A stretch of DNA of 64,000 bases from Solwaraspora sp. WMMD1047 (GCF_029626155.1 NZ_JARUBL010000001.1:7344501-7408500); one strand, 5' to 3'; positions 7,923 to 17,821 are shown, counted from the stretch's first letter. The notes: a model not told the origin generated them from the sequence alone. Made by a program: numbers and translations.

Positions 7923-9953
7923 ATGAGTGCTGTCGAGGAGTCGCTGACGACCTGGGCTACCACCGCTACCGGCGAACAACTCGACAGCGGTCCCACCTTC
8001 GCCGACCTGGGCGGCATCGAACTGGTCCTCGCCGAGGCCGAGACGCTCGCCTGCAGCCCTCACCTGCCGGCCTTGTTGCAGGCGGCGGCCCATCCCGACT
8101 CCCGCGCGACACGAGAGCAGTTGGGCCACGTGGTAGCCGCCGTGGAGCGCGGGTTCCGGCGTCCTCACGCCGCCTGGGTACTCGCCGAGGCGATTGACAC
8201 CCTGTACGAACAGCCGGACCTGCTGGAACTATGCGGCGGCCGCGTCGCGCCCGTAATCGCACGCCATGCCGAAGACGCACTCAGCGGCGGGCAGGACCCG
8301 GCCTATGCTCACCCCGCCGTTGCCGGCCTGCTACAGCTGTCCATCGCTGGGCACACGAACCACCGCCGGCTCCTACTTATGCTGACCGAGATCACCGGCG
8401 ACGAGCCGCTAAACGCCCTAGAACGGCTACCCCTGCTCATCGGCGTTGCGCACGACCACTACAACGACTCTGGACTGCTCGACGTACTACAACGGCTCGA
8501 AGACCTCGATGACCTGCCCCAGGCCGCCCGAAATGACGCTCGCTACGAACTGGCGGTGGCCACCCTCCGAGCAGGGCTGCACGCGCACGACCAGGACGAG
8601 GTGCTGCGACTCCTGCGCGACGCCGCCCTACGGCTGCAGTTCGTCGCCGATGCCGAAGAAGGACGCCTCGACGCGCGCGCTCTCGGGTGTGCACTCGACG
8701 CCGTCTTCGCATTCACCGGCCTGGACCTCACCACACCCAACCCATATCACGGCGACTCTGCCCGAAGCAGGCTTACGGAAATCGCCCAGGACCTTGGCTC
8801 GGCCCTCGCGCAACGCACCGCCTGGGCCTCACGCATGCACCAACCACGCTGGTTGGAGGCACGCGGCCTCGCAGAAGCGGCGTGGGCACACCTCGTCGCC
8901 ATCCTGAACACCACGGCACCGCACCTGCTGGAGGTGAGCTGGTATAACGCCAGCCACGTCCTAACCAACATCCTCGACATCTATCAAGCCAGCCGAGCCG
9001 TCTACACCCACCCGCAGGGCGACAACGGACTGGGCACGATTGTGTCACCCCCGATTGAGGCAGCCTTCATCCGCGAGTCCGGCCTGCTCAAACATCTCCA
9101 CGATGCGTTGCGGACCGACCCACACATCACAAACCACCCCGACGTGGGCCGCCTCGCGGCAGCCGTGGAGACGCGCCGTCAAGCCCTCGAATCCGGGGCC
9201 GCTGCGGAGCCGCCGGGAAAATTCGGGGCTGGGCAGCCGCGGCTCGCGTCGCTGCTCACCCTCGCTGATCCGTCCCCGGACCTCCTGGCCGCTCTTACAC
9301 AGGTCATCGACGATTACGAACGCGGCTACGCCCTTACCGGCAACGTCCTCCTCGACCGACAACTGGAAGACCTGTACAACCGGCTCGCCCGCAGCTCCGG
9401 ATGGACTCGCCCAGCAAGTGCCTACTTCAGCAGTCTCTTATCCCACTTCCTGCGGTTCATGCACAACCGCTTCGACGCGCAACCCGACCAGCTAGGCGAG
9501 CTCACTGCCTACCTCGGACCACACCCCGAAGGGGAGCGCTGGCTGGAGAAGGCGGTCCAGGACGACTGCCTGCAACACCTAAAGCAGGTGCTACCTCCGG
9601 GGACCGTGCGGCGCGAGGAAATCGACACCGCGTCCGGCCGTACGGACATCACCTACACCCCCGAACCCGGCATGCGCTTCGTCATAGAGGTCAAGCGACA
9701 CCTCAACAACTGGACCCGAAACAGCATCGAAAAGAAGTACATCGCCCAGGCGGCGAACTACACGGCCACCGGACCGCCGTTCGGCATCCTCCTAGTTGGA
9801 GACCACAGCGACCACAAGTCCGGCTACCCCGACCTCGCAGACAGTGTCTGGACCGCACAACGGAGCAGAAGCCCCACGGAGACCCCCCGTCTCATCGTGG
9901 TCGGGGTTCTCCCCATTGCCCGTCCCAGCCCGTCCGACTTGCGATCAACGTAG
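7923..9953 (+). CDS. Large helical protein with C-terminal PD-(D/E)XK nuclease
   Basis: This is a 676-residue protein with ATG 7923 preceded by GGGGAGGACACG. Residues 1-560 are helical, repeat-like and unassigned. The final ~105 residues contain GRTDITYTP (D575) followed by MRFVIEVKR (E589 and K591), the D...ExK core of a restriction-endonuclease fold, then a helix and GILLVGDHSD, as in REase-like domains. It is the third gene of the unit with the small protein and the SMC-like ATPase. The likely design is ATPase sensing coupled to cleavage of nucleic acid by this subunit. The nuclease motif is clear; the antiphage role is inferred from architecture. Confidence 0.85.
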   Translation: MSAVEESLTTWATTATGEQLDSGPTFADLGGIELVLAEAETLACSPHLPALLQAAAHPDSRATREQLGHVVAAVERGFRRPHAAWVLAEAIDTLYEQPDLLELCGGRVAPVIARHAEDALSGGQDPAYAHPAVAGLLQLSIAGHTNHRRLLLMLTEITGDEPLNALERLPLLIGVAHDHYNDSGLLDVLQRLEDLDDLPQAARNDARYELAVATLRAGLHAHDQDEVLRLLRDAALRLQFVADAEEGRLDARALGCALDAVFAFTGLDLTTPNPYHGDSARSRLTEIAQDLGSALAQRTAWASRMHQPRWLEARGLAEAAWAHLVAILNTTAPHLLEVSWYNASHVLTNILDIYQASRAVYTHPQGDNGLGTIVSPPIEAAFIRESGLLKHLHDALRTDPHITNHPDVGRLAAAVETRRQALESGAAAEPPGKFGAGQPRLASLLTLADPSPDLLAALTQVIDDYERGYALTGNVLLDRQLEDLYNRLARSSGWTRPASAYFSSLLSHFLRFMHNRFDAQPDQLGELTAYLGPHPEGERWLEKAVQDDCLQHLKQVLPPGTVRREEIDTASGRTDITYTPEPGMRFVIEVKRHLNNWTRNSIEKKYIAQAANYTATGPPFGILLVGDHSDHKSGYPDLADSVWTAQRSRSPTETPRLIVVGVLPIARPSPSDLRST

Positions 9954-10123
9954 CCAGACGCGGCAACCGCGATCCTGGCCAGCATGCGAGGCCGGAACCG
10001 GCGTGCTAGCTGGCGCGATGGCAGCCCATCCGCCGATCCGATCCGGGCAGGGCGAACCGGTCCGACGATGCGGCGCACCGCGTCTGCCGTGCGCCGCGCC
10101 AGGCGAGAAAGGTCACCCGCTCG

Positions 10124-11035
10124 TCAGAAGGATGCCGCGTACGGACGCTCGGGCATATTGTCGAACGGTTCGAAAAGGCTGACAACCGTCTTGGCGTTCA
10201 GCTTGCCCGGATTGGCCATCAGCATGGCGTAGTCGCTGTCCTGGAAGAGCGCGTCGAGGATGCCCTCCCAGTCGTAGTCGGCGGTCGATTCGGGTAGCTG
10301 CTTCAGGTCGTCGTCGAAGGCGCCGAGTTCGAGTTCGACGGTGGCGCGGTCGGTCATGAGGTGCAGGGCAATCTCTTCGGCGTTGGTACGCGGGTGGGGT
10401 TCGGCGCCGTGGGCGAGGTCGGCTGCCAGGTCGAGGAGCGCGGTTCGGAACCGGTCCACCGCGACCGGAGAGAGATGCCGGATGAACGGTGGAAACTCCT
10501 GCCAGCCGCCCGGGTCCTCCAGGGCCTCCGTGACCTCGTCGCTGAGGATCTCCGCTGCGGCGTGCAGCAGCAGCGCGGTCCGCGGGGTGATCACCGGCGG
10601 CATGCAGGCGCCGCACTCGCCGCTGTCGCAGGCGGCGCAGTCGAGGCATGCCTGGCCGCACGTCGTGCAGGTGTCGCATCCACCCGTCGGGCAACCGGTA
10701 ACCGGGAAACTGGCGAATCCGGCGGTCGCTCGGCGTCGCAGATGCACGGCCAGCGCATGAGTGTTGGTGTCGAGGTCGTCGAGGATCGAGGTAACCGAGG
10801 CGCGGACCGGGCCCGGCTCGGCGTCGACCGCGGCCAACAGGCGGTCCCGGGTCAGCTCGGGCGGGTTTCCGACGGTCAGCAGGTTCAACAGGTCCGCGAC
10901 GGTGTCGGCTCGCTCCGCGGTGGGGAAGGTGGCTAGGGCCTCCACCGTTTCCCCGCCGCCGTGGTCGACGATGACGAACACCCGGTGGGTGCTGGCGGTG
11001 TGCTGCGGCAGGAAGCCGTGATAGATCGTCTTCAT
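10124..11035 (-). CDS. Cysteine-rich protein of unknown function
   Basis: This is a 303-residue protein; ATG 11035 is preceded by GAAAGGTCTCCCAG, and a longer frame upstream has non-coding composition. Residues 115-144 hold nine cysteines (115, 120, 123, 126, 130, 133, 136, 141, 144), dense enough for zinc or another metal cluster. Flanking segments are acidic and helical. No family was recognised. The gene is convergent with the three-gene nuclease unit and lies downstream of, and codirectional with, the NB-ARC/WD40 gene, about 520 bp away, so an operon with it is doubtful. Confidence 0.75.
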   Translation of the reverse strand: MKTIYHGFLPQHTASTHRVFVIVDHGGGETVEALATFPTAERADTVADLLNLLTVGNPPELTRDRLLAAVDAEPGPVRASVTSILDDLDTNTHALAVHLRRRATAGFASFPVTGCPTGGCDTCTTCGQACLDCAACDSGECGACMPPVITPRTALLLHAAAEILSDEVTEALEDPGGWQEFPPFIRHLSPVAVDRFRTALLDLAADLAHGAEPHPRTNAEEIALHLMTDRATVELELGAFDDDLKQLPESTADYDWEGILDALFQDSDYAMLMANPGKLNAKTVVSLFEPFDNMPERPYAASF

Positions 11036-11553
11036 CTGGGAGACCTTTCGATGAGCGGGCGCACTCAACTCGCGGGCGCTCCGCCAGGAAGAGAGCATCG
11101 CGGGGCTGCACGTCGCGGTACATCCACAACGCCGGTGCCCAGGAAGATTCGCGGCTGCCTGCCAGGGTTCGACCCTGGCCGCGTAACCAGATACCTGAAT
11201 ATCAGAGTCAGACCTATCAGGCAAGTCTGGTCCTCGCCGGAGCGTCCCGTAGTCCCTCGGCGGATCCGGCTTCCCGGCGCGGTGGTCGTCTGGCCGTCGC
11301 GCCTGCCCTGATCCGGCCGGGTCGGGATGATCAGGGGTGCTCGGACGTCGGGGAATCACCCAGGTCGCCGGCCGTCGGCTTACCTCAGGCCTCGTGGTGC
11401 CGGCGGCGGCTGGCGTGCACAGCAAGACAATCGCCGAGGGTACCGACCATCGGCAGCCGGGCGCCCGATCAGCGGTCTGCTGCGTTCGGCTTCAACTTCT
11501 TCGACCACATCGGCCTTCGCCTCTGACAACCATCACCATGGACCGAAGGATCT
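11036..11553. other. Intergenic region without a recognised gene
   Basis: This stretch lies between two leftward genes. It contains a 6-bp hairpin with a TTCGA loop near 11160 that imitates a tRNA T-arm, but no acceptor, D or anticodon arm can be built around it. No gene is supported. It should hold the terminator of the NB-ARC gene and the promoter of the cysteine-rich gene. Confidence 0.4.
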
Positions 11554-14500
11554 TTAGTAGCGGAAGGCCAGCTTGTATAGGCCTCCGTCTCCTCCGACGG
11601 CGAGGTCCTGTCCGTTCTTGCTCCAAGCGCAGGCTGTCACGGGTTGTTCGACGCGCATCATGGCTTGGGCTTTGCCGGTTGCGGTGTCCCAGACCCGTAC
11701 GGTGCGGTCGTTGCCGGTTGTGGCGAGGTGGGCGCTGTTCGGCGAGGCAGCGAGAGCATTGATCGAAGCGGTGTGGCCGGTCAGGACGGCACGTTGTCGG
11801 CCGTTGTCGGCGTTCCAAACCTGTACCGTGTTGTCACCGTTGGTGGTCGCGAGCCAGGTTCCGTCTGGTGCGATGATCAACTTTTTCAGGTGGTGTTGGC
11901 GGTTTGCCAGCTGCGCGCGTTGCCGGCCGGTCCGGGTTGACCAGGTGCGTACTGAACCGTCTTTGCTCGCTGTGGCGAGCCAGGTTCCGTCTGGTGCGAT
12001 TACCAGCCGGCGTACTCGGCCGGTGGCCCGGTCCAGTGAGGTGCGCCGCTCGCCGGTGGCGATGTACCAGATCCGGACTGCGCCGTCGGTGCCTGCGACG
12101 GCGATCCAGGTGCCGTTGGGATCTGACGCGGCCGCGGTGGGCAAGCTGGCGCGATCGCCGAGCACGGTGACCCGTTGGGCGGTCACCGTATCCAGGATGC
12201 GCATCGTTCCGTCGTAGTTCGCGATCGCGACCCATGTCCCATCAGGTGCGATTGCTAGGGCGCGATGCCAGTTGATGCGGCCGTGCGGCATTACCGGTTG
12301 CGGCACGCCGGCGATCCACAGGCGCGCCGATCCGTCGCCGCTGATGGTGACTACCCAGTTGCCGTCTTTGGCAGTTGCCACCGTGCGGGCGGAGTCGAGA
12401 TGGCCGGTGGCGATGGTCCGTGGGCGTGTGCCGCGGCGGTCCAGGATTCGGACCTCGCCGTCGGTTGACGCCGTGACGAGCCAGGTGCCGTCCGGGGCGA
12501 CGACCGCCGCGTTCACACGCCGCATCCGGCCGGTCAGCTTCTCGGGTTGCGGTGTGGGGTTGGAGACGTCCCACAGCCGCACCGATCCGTCGTCACTAGC
12601 CGTGGCGAGCCAGGTGCCGTCGGAGGAGATAGCGACCGCGTTCACCCGTGCGGTGTGGCCAAGCAGGGTGGCCCGCTGGTTAGCTGTCGCCGCGTCCCAC
12701 ATTCGCACAGCGCCGTCCTCGCTGGCGGTGGCCAACCACGTCGCGTCCGGGGCGATGGCTACCGCATGCACCCTGTCGGTGTAGCCAGTCAGGGTGATCC
12801 TTCGTCTGCCCGTGCCCGCGTCCCAGACCCTCACGGTCCGGTCGTCGCTAGCGGTGACAAGCCAGGTGCCGTCGGGTGCGATGGCCACAGCGTGTACCCG
12901 CCCAGTGTGGCCGGCAAGGGTAACGCGCCGTCGGCCGGTCGCGGCATCCCATGTCCGGACTGTGCCGTTGTCGCTGGCAGTGACGAACCAGGTCCCGTCC
13001 GGGGAGATCGCCACAGCACAGACCCACCCCGCATGGCCGTGAATGCTGAGGCGACGCCGCCCGGTACGAGCATCCACGATCAGCAGCAGGTCGCGGGTTG
13101 CGGTGGCCAGCCAGGTGCCATCGGGAGAGATCGCGAGCACGTTCGATCGTGCGGTGCGGTTTGCTAGCAGCGCTCGCTGCTGGCCGGTGCTGGTGTCCCA
13201 TGTCCGTACTGTCCGGTCGGTCGTGGCGGTCGCGAGCCAGCTGCCATCGGGAGAGATCGCCAGCGCGTTCACTCGGCCGATGCGGCCGGCCAGCGTGGAG
13301 CGGTGCTCGCCTGTGGCGGCGTCGAAAATCCGCACCGTGTTGGCGGCGGCGACGGCGAGCCAGGCACCATCTGGGGCAATCGTGATCGCCTTTATCGGGC
13401 CACCGTGGCTGGTGAGGGTACGTCGTAAAGCGGGGTCAGCAAGGTCAGGAAGTGGTGCTCGGTTCACCAAGATCCCTCGCGGTCGATCGCGAAGCAACTC
13501 GCGTGTCTGGGCGCCCCACCCGGGATCGTGTTCGACCCGGCTATACAGAATGTCGATGCGCGAGTGCGCCGGTTCGGTGGATTCAAGCAGGTGCGCGGTC
13601 TGGCCTACCAGCCGCCTCAATCGCGCGGCCCGCGTAGTGTCGATCAATGTCAAGTCGGCGTATGGCGCGGTTGGCCCGGCTTGCTCGAGCCGCTTACCGA
13701 CCCAACGCAGATCTGTAGCGATGGCTTCAGCGTCGGCTGTGCGCCCCGCGGCGAGGAGATGCTCAATCAAGTGATCCGATAGATACCGGGCGGAGTCAGG
13801 CAAATCCCACCAGCCGTGGACCCTCCGCGCGCCACCCTCGACCGATACCGCCGGTGTAACGACTGGCAAGCCTGCGGCGGCCGCTTCCAGAAACGTGCGG
13901 TGCAGGCCGGCGAGGCGGGAGTCGCCGAGTTCGGCCTGTAGGTGGTCACGAACGACGTCGTGCAGGCTGACGGTGCCGCCGTCGCTGGTTGGGACAAGCA
14001 TCAGCAGCGCGAGATCGGCAAGGCGAACACACAGCACATCGGTAGCCAACGGATCCAGGGCTCCGGTGCTCCGCCACAACTTGTGTACGAGCCACACCGG
14101 GACCGTCTCGTCCTCGGCGAAGATCGCCAGTTCGGCGAACCGGTCCCGTTCTGCTGATGTGAGAATCCCCGTACTTGCCTCGATTGTCGCGGCGACTGCT
14201 TCCTTGCGCTGCTCCGGATCGGCGACGTCCAACTCACGGCCGGCCGCCCCGGTCAACTCGTCGACCTGAAAGGCCCCGCCGAGACGAAGCCTCGTCAGTA
14301 ACGCCTCGGCCGCAGCGGTGGTCGTGGTACGAAGCCGCAGTTGGTCGAGCAGGATCTTGTTCACCAGCCGGAGCAGCAGCGGCCACCGCCCGGTCTCCAC
14401 TAGCAGCCCGGCCAACACCTGCGGCGGTAGTGGCGGCACTCCCGCCGTTAGGACCGCCCTAGCCTGCGCTTCCGACATCTGATCCACCTTCACCGGTACC

Positions 14501-15207
14501 CCCTGCCCTCTGACAAGCGAAGGGACCCTGGTGGTCACCAGCCGGGCGCAGCGCCCAGCCACCGGAAACGCGGCGAGCTGATCCTCAAACCACACATCAT
14601 CAAGCACGACTAACCGGCGCGGACCCAAGGCCAGTACGGCCGCAAGATGCTCGGCTGCCTGACGCACATCGGTGAACGGCTCGGCGCTGCCGGGGCTCAC
14701 CTGCCGAACAAGGTCGTTGACCTTGGTCACGAGCGCGCCCTTGCGCACGTCCCGACCCAGCGTCACCCAGTACACCCGGCCCCGGAAACGACGCAACACC
14801 CGCCTATCCGCCCGTACCAACTTGGCCACCGTGGTCTTGCCGAACCCACCGGCGCCATGGACCGCCGTCGTGATCCCCACGGTCCCACCGCCGCTGCGCC
14901 GCACGGCAGCGACGATCTGATCCACCTCGACTGGGCGGTCCACCACCCACGACTCCGGACGCTGCGCCACCGGAACCAGCCGCACCAGCCCACGCTCGTA
15001 TCGGCGCTCCGCCCACCACCACAACAACCCCGAGGCAGCCACGGTGACAGTGGACCCAGCCATCCACCACATCGGCTGTGACTGAACCGTCGGTAGCCAC
15101 CGACTGCCCCCGGCGCTGACGACGTTCACCACGACCGCCGCCACGGCTGCAGCAATCGCTCCGACGAGACCCGCGACAACGAGAAGTGCGAAACGCCACC
15201 ACCGCAC
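11554..15207 (-). CDS. Membrane-anchored NB-ARC/WD40 STAND NTPase
   Basis: This is a 1217-residue NLR-like protein. GTG 15207 is chosen because GGGGAGG lies 7 nt upstream; GTG 15255 is in frame and would add 16 residues. Two hydrophobic segments (about residues 6-30 and 48-66) precede the NTPase. The NB-ARC features are GAGGFGKTT (about 118-126), LVVLDDVW (about 199-206), RLVTTR and GRWPLLLRL. The C-terminal half holds about 15 WD40 units of the form 'V-A-AI-PDGTWLATAS-DGTVR-WD', enough for two propellers. Unlike the two other repeat-bearing STAND genes in the window, these repeats are divergent. Such proteins oligomerise after the repeat domain senses a ligand. The effector here may be the membrane segment itself, since no enzymatic domain is seen. 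Confidence 0.9.
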   Translation of the reverse strand: MRWWRFALLVVAGLVGAIAAAVAAVVVNVVSAGGSRWLPTVQSQPMWWMAGSTVTVAASGLLWWWAERRYERGLVRLVPVAQRPESWVVDRPVEVDQIVAAVRRSGGGTVGITTAVHGAGGFGKTTVAKLVRADRRVLRRFRGRVYWVTLGRDVRKGALVTKVNDLVRQVSPGSAEPFTDVRQAAEHLAAVLALGPRRLVVLDDVWFEDQLAAFPVAGRCARLVTTRVPSLVRGQGVPVKVDQMSEAQARAVLTAGVPPLPPQVLAGLLVETGRWPLLLRLVNKILLDQLRLRTTTTAAAEALLTRLRLGGAFQVDELTGAAGRELDVADPEQRKEAVAATIEASTGILTSAERDRFAELAIFAEDETVPVWLVHKLWRSTGALDPLATDVLCVRLADLALLMLVPTSDGGTVSLHDVVRDHLQAELGDSRLAGLHRTFLEAAAAGLPVVTPAVSVEGGARRVHGWWDLPDSARYLSDHLIEHLLAAGRTADAEAIATDLRWVGKRLEQAGPTAPYADLTLIDTTRAARLRRLVGQTAHLLESTEPAHSRIDILYSRVEHDPGWGAQTRELLRDRPRGILVNRAPLPDLADPALRRTLTSHGGPIKAITIAPDGAWLAVAAANTVRIFDAATGEHRSTLAGRIGRVNALAISPDGSWLATATTDRTVRTWDTSTGQQRALLANRTARSNVLAISPDGTWLATATRDLLLIVDARTGRRRLSIHGHAGWVCAVAISPDGTWFVTASDNGTVRTWDAATGRRRVTLAGHTGRVHAVAIAPDGTWLVTASDDRTVRVWDAGTGRRRITLTGYTDRVHAVAIAPDATWLATASEDGAVRMWDAATANQRATLLGHTARVNAVAISSDGTWLATASDDGSVRLWDVSNPTPQPEKLTGRMRRVNAAVVAPDGTWLVTASTDGEVRILDRRGTRPRTIATGHLDSARTVATAKDGNWVVTISGDGSARLWIAGVPQPVMPHGRINWHRALAIAPDGTWVAIANYDGTMRILDTVTAQRVTVLGDRASLPTAAASDPNGTWIAVAGTDGAVRIWYIATGERRTSLDRATGRVRRLVIAPDGTWLATASKDGSVRTWSTRTGRQRAQLANRQHHLKKLIIAPDGTWLATTNGDNTVQVWNADNGRQRAVLTGHTASINALAASPNSAHLATTGNDRTVRVWDTATGKAQAMMRVEQPVTACAWSKNGQDLAVGGDGGLYKLAFRY

Positions 15208-15846
15208 CACCGCACCTCCCCACCAGCAGGACACCCATCTAACCCGACTGTCCACCGACAGTCATCACCGCATGACACAGTAGGCTTACAGGTCGATGCA
15301 GACGTGGCTCACCCTCCTCGCTCTGGCGGTTGATCCAGGTAGGCGCGGGCCCGGACCTGCCCCCCGGCCAATGAGACCGCTTCCGACAGCCGGCCTGCGC
15401 AGAGGGCGGACGACCGCCCAGATGCCCGGGCGACTGGCCGGGCTTCATGGGCGTGGGAATGCGCGCCCTCGGAGAACACCGTGGGCACAACCACTGCCGC
15501 GACGCGTCGGGCCGGCACGGTTGCCGTCTGTGTGTCGAGGACGCCGGAGGTACCAGCAGCCCTGGCGCGGGCACGTTCAGCACACGACGCCGTCAAGGTC
15601 AGCGCCCTCCAGGTGAATGAGCCTTGCCCGGCAAGGTATCGATCCTGGACTTCATCCACCGGTGCGACGCTGGCGCCCTCATCCGGGGGAAGGCGCTGCT
15701 TGGCCTGCTGATCATGGCCGGCTTCCGGCCGGCCGGCGGCGTGGGTCGGTCCGCGACCGCCCCCGCCAGCGCCGCGATGACATGGTCCGCGCGTCGGCAC
15801 CCTGCCCTGGCGATTCGGGTAGGACCCGACTTGAACTTTGCTGCTG
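15208..15846. other. Intergenic region without a recognised gene
   Basis: About 640 bp of GC-rich DNA lies between the NB-ARC gene start and the end of the frameshifted nuclease-fold gene. Short frames occur on both strands but none has both a plausible start and coherent composition. No repeat, tRNA or strong terminator was recognised. Confidence 0.35.
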
Positions 15847-17314
15847 TTATGACGGTCGAGCGGCCTTTGACAACCACCACCGACGCCGCGGCGGTACGGC
15901 AGCGTTCGTGTTTGGTTGCGGGGTTGCTAGCTCGACGGCGACGGCCGCTCCCTGGAACGGCTCGTTGCCGAGGATTGCTTTGCGGATCCCGGCCCATTCC
16001 TCGGTGCGCCACCAGTTGAAGAGGGTGACGGTGCTCAGGACGGTGAAGGGCAGGGAGGCGACGAATTCGGGCCGGGAGTAGACCTGTGAGGTGCGTTCGG
16101 ATGGGTGCAGCTTGTGCTGGTGGTTGACAACTAGGACGCCACCGGTCACGGGCTGGTCAGGGCGGAGTTGGGGCCAGGCCTGGAGGTGCCGTTGGAGGTA
16201 GCTGACGAGATTCTCCTGGGCGGCGCCGCCCGCCGCCTTGATCTCGACGAGGCGGTGCGGGGAACCCTCGCCACCCACCAGTAGATCGGCTGACCTGGTG
16301 CCGACCTCGTCGTCGAGGTCAACGGTTGGCAGTCCGGCCGCGTTGAGCACCGCCGCGACCGCGCGCACGAGTTCGGCGCCGCTGCCGTAGAGAAGTCCGT
16401 ACCGTACGGGCTCGGCGCGGTCCTTCGCCTCGTGCAGCTCTTCCTCAATGCGGAGCTTCTCCTCGGCGTACCGCGCCTCAAGGTCGTAAAGGGCTTGGCG
16501 GGCGGTCAGCTCGTCGGCGGTCCGCAGATCGGGGTCTTCGAAGTGTGGTGAACGCGCTCGGCGTAGAGCGTTGGGCACGTACTCGGGCAGCGCGCGCTCG
16601 ACGAGCCATCCCAGGACGTTGTTCCAGGGAGGGGCGGCCGGGAGGATGTACCACCGGCTGGTCGCCCCCCGGTGAGGTCCAAGCCGCGACTACCGGCTTG
16701 CCCAGCGTGTCGACCAGGATCGGATGCAGTTCCCCTTCCGGCTCGTGGATCTCCTCGCCGTAGCCGCCGCCCCGGCTGAGGCGGGCGCCGGTGAGTTCCA
16801 GCGCCCACCACGAGGCATCCGGAGGGCGGCTGAGGAGCCGGATCGCAAGGTCACGGTCGGCAGCGCTCAGACCTGGGACGATCTCGGGTCGAGTGCCGGT
16901 CGGCAGACGGCGACCGTAGACGCTGGTGTGCTGCACGCCAAGGTGAACGCTACCCCCGGAGGGGAACAGCGAGTGGTGCGCGGTGTCATCGTTGACGTCG
17001 CCAATCGTCGTCACGGCCAGGGCGAGTTCCCCGCGCTGGCGCGCTCCAGCGAGGAAGCGATTACACTCATCCGCCCCCTTGCCATGGAAGATGCTCGGCT
17101 CGATGGCCGCAGCGCAGTCGCCGGTCTCCATCCCGAGCCACCGCGGTTGAAGGCCCTTCCCCCGCCAGTCCAGGTCCCCGGGCACGCGGAAGGAGCGTAC
17201 TCCGTACCGCTCCCGGTCGTACTCCGTCTGCACCAGCATCTGCTGCTCCCGCTGGCAGCCGGGTTCGGGTTGGCCGATGTGTACGGACACCAGACCACTG
17301 GTCGGCGAGCTCAT
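15847..17314 (-). pseudogene. Frameshifted PD-(D/E)XK-like protein gene
   Basis: Two leftward frames make one protein of ~489 residues. The first runs from about ATG 17314 (GTG 17323 is possible) and stays protein-like up to GKPVVAAWTSPGGDQ. The second resumes with RWYILPAAPPWNNVLGWL and continues to the stop at 15847. The junction coincides with a run of six C at 16665-16670 (six G in the coding strand), and one base too many accounts for the shift. The C-terminal part has DLLVGGEGSPHRLVEIKAAGG, a D...ExK nuclease-like core, then LVVNHQHKLHPSER and a tryptophan-rich end (NWWRTEEW). It may be a sequencing error in the homopolymer or a real inactivation. The family is not named. Confidence 0.75.
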
Positions 17315-17565
17315 CTGTCCCACCGTAGTACCCGTCCCTCAAGCTCCCGCTGCAACATTCGCGTTGGCCGAGCCTGTCCCCACACCGCGCCAGGGCGGCG
17401 CAAAGTTGGCGCCGCAGAGCTGGGGCCGTAATTCTCAGCAACTCGTCAGGAAGTCACTCTCGTCGCGGATCGACCCGATGCGGGTGCTCGAAGAGATTGC
17501 CGTTAGGCTGTCTCCGGCGCTTGACCTTTCGCCACTTCCGCAATGGAGTGAAGGAGGTGATACGC

Positions 17566-17694
17566 ATTGCTCCAGTGTTCATGCGAGCAGGATCGACCAG
17601 CCCGACGGGCCGTGATGTTTCTGCAGGCAGCGGCATCGCTAACGGCTCTATGGCGCTACCTCGGGTTATAGCCCTGTGGGGGCGGCCTGCCTAG
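17566..17694 (+). CDS. Candidate small peptide with consensus Shine-Dalgarno
   Basis: AAGGAGGTGAT at 17551-17561 matches the anti-Shine-Dalgarno complement almost perfectly. Eight bases after GGAGG comes an in-frame ATT (17566), then 42 codons to TAG at 17692. Other in-frame starts are GTG 17575 and ATG 17581, both too far from the ribosome binding site; a TTG at 17497 would include the ribosome binding site as coding sequence. The peptide is mildly basic and rich in Gly, Ser and Ala (VFMRAGSTSPTGRDV, ending ALWGRPA). The stop codon lies inside a hairpin arm and a terminator follows. It may be a leader or an independent small protein. The ATT start is speculative. Confidence 0.3.
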   Translation: MAPVFMRAGSTSPTGRDVSAGSGIANGSMALPRVIALWGRPA

Positions 17695-17727
17695 ATTCCG
17701 CCTAGGCAGGACACCGCACCACAGGGC
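17671..17727 (+). other. Nested inverted repeat (two 9-bp stems)
   Basis: The outer arms GCCCTGTGG (17671-17679) and CCACAGGGC (17719-17727) pair perfectly. Inside them CCTGCCTAG (17686-17694) pairs perfectly with CTAGGCAGG (17702-17710) around a 7-nt loop. The stop codon of the candidate small ORF sits in the inner left arm. It could be an attenuator-like structure, part of a structured RNA or a mobile-element end. Confidence 0.6.
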
Positions 17728-17736
17728 CGCACCTGG

Positions 17737-17780
17737 CGGCTCTCGGCCCGGAACTCGGGCCGGGAGCCGTTTCCTTTCTC
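17737..17780 (+). terminator. Rho-independent terminator
   Basis: A 14-bp stem (CGGCTCTCGGCCCG at 17737-17750, partner at 17756-17769) has one G-U wobble and a GAACT loop. It is followed by a pyrimidine-rich tail TTTCCTTTCT. It ends any transcript coming from the small ORF just upstream. Confidence 0.75.
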
Positions 17781-17821
17781 GTGCCCCGCCGCGAATCGAC
17801 CCTGGTCGACCGCATGGCTCC

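Noticed and set aside
11145-11190. tRNA-like T-arm hairpin with a following ACCA
   Set aside because: The loop is five bases with a symmetric 6-bp stem, and no acceptor, D or anticodon arms can be formed.
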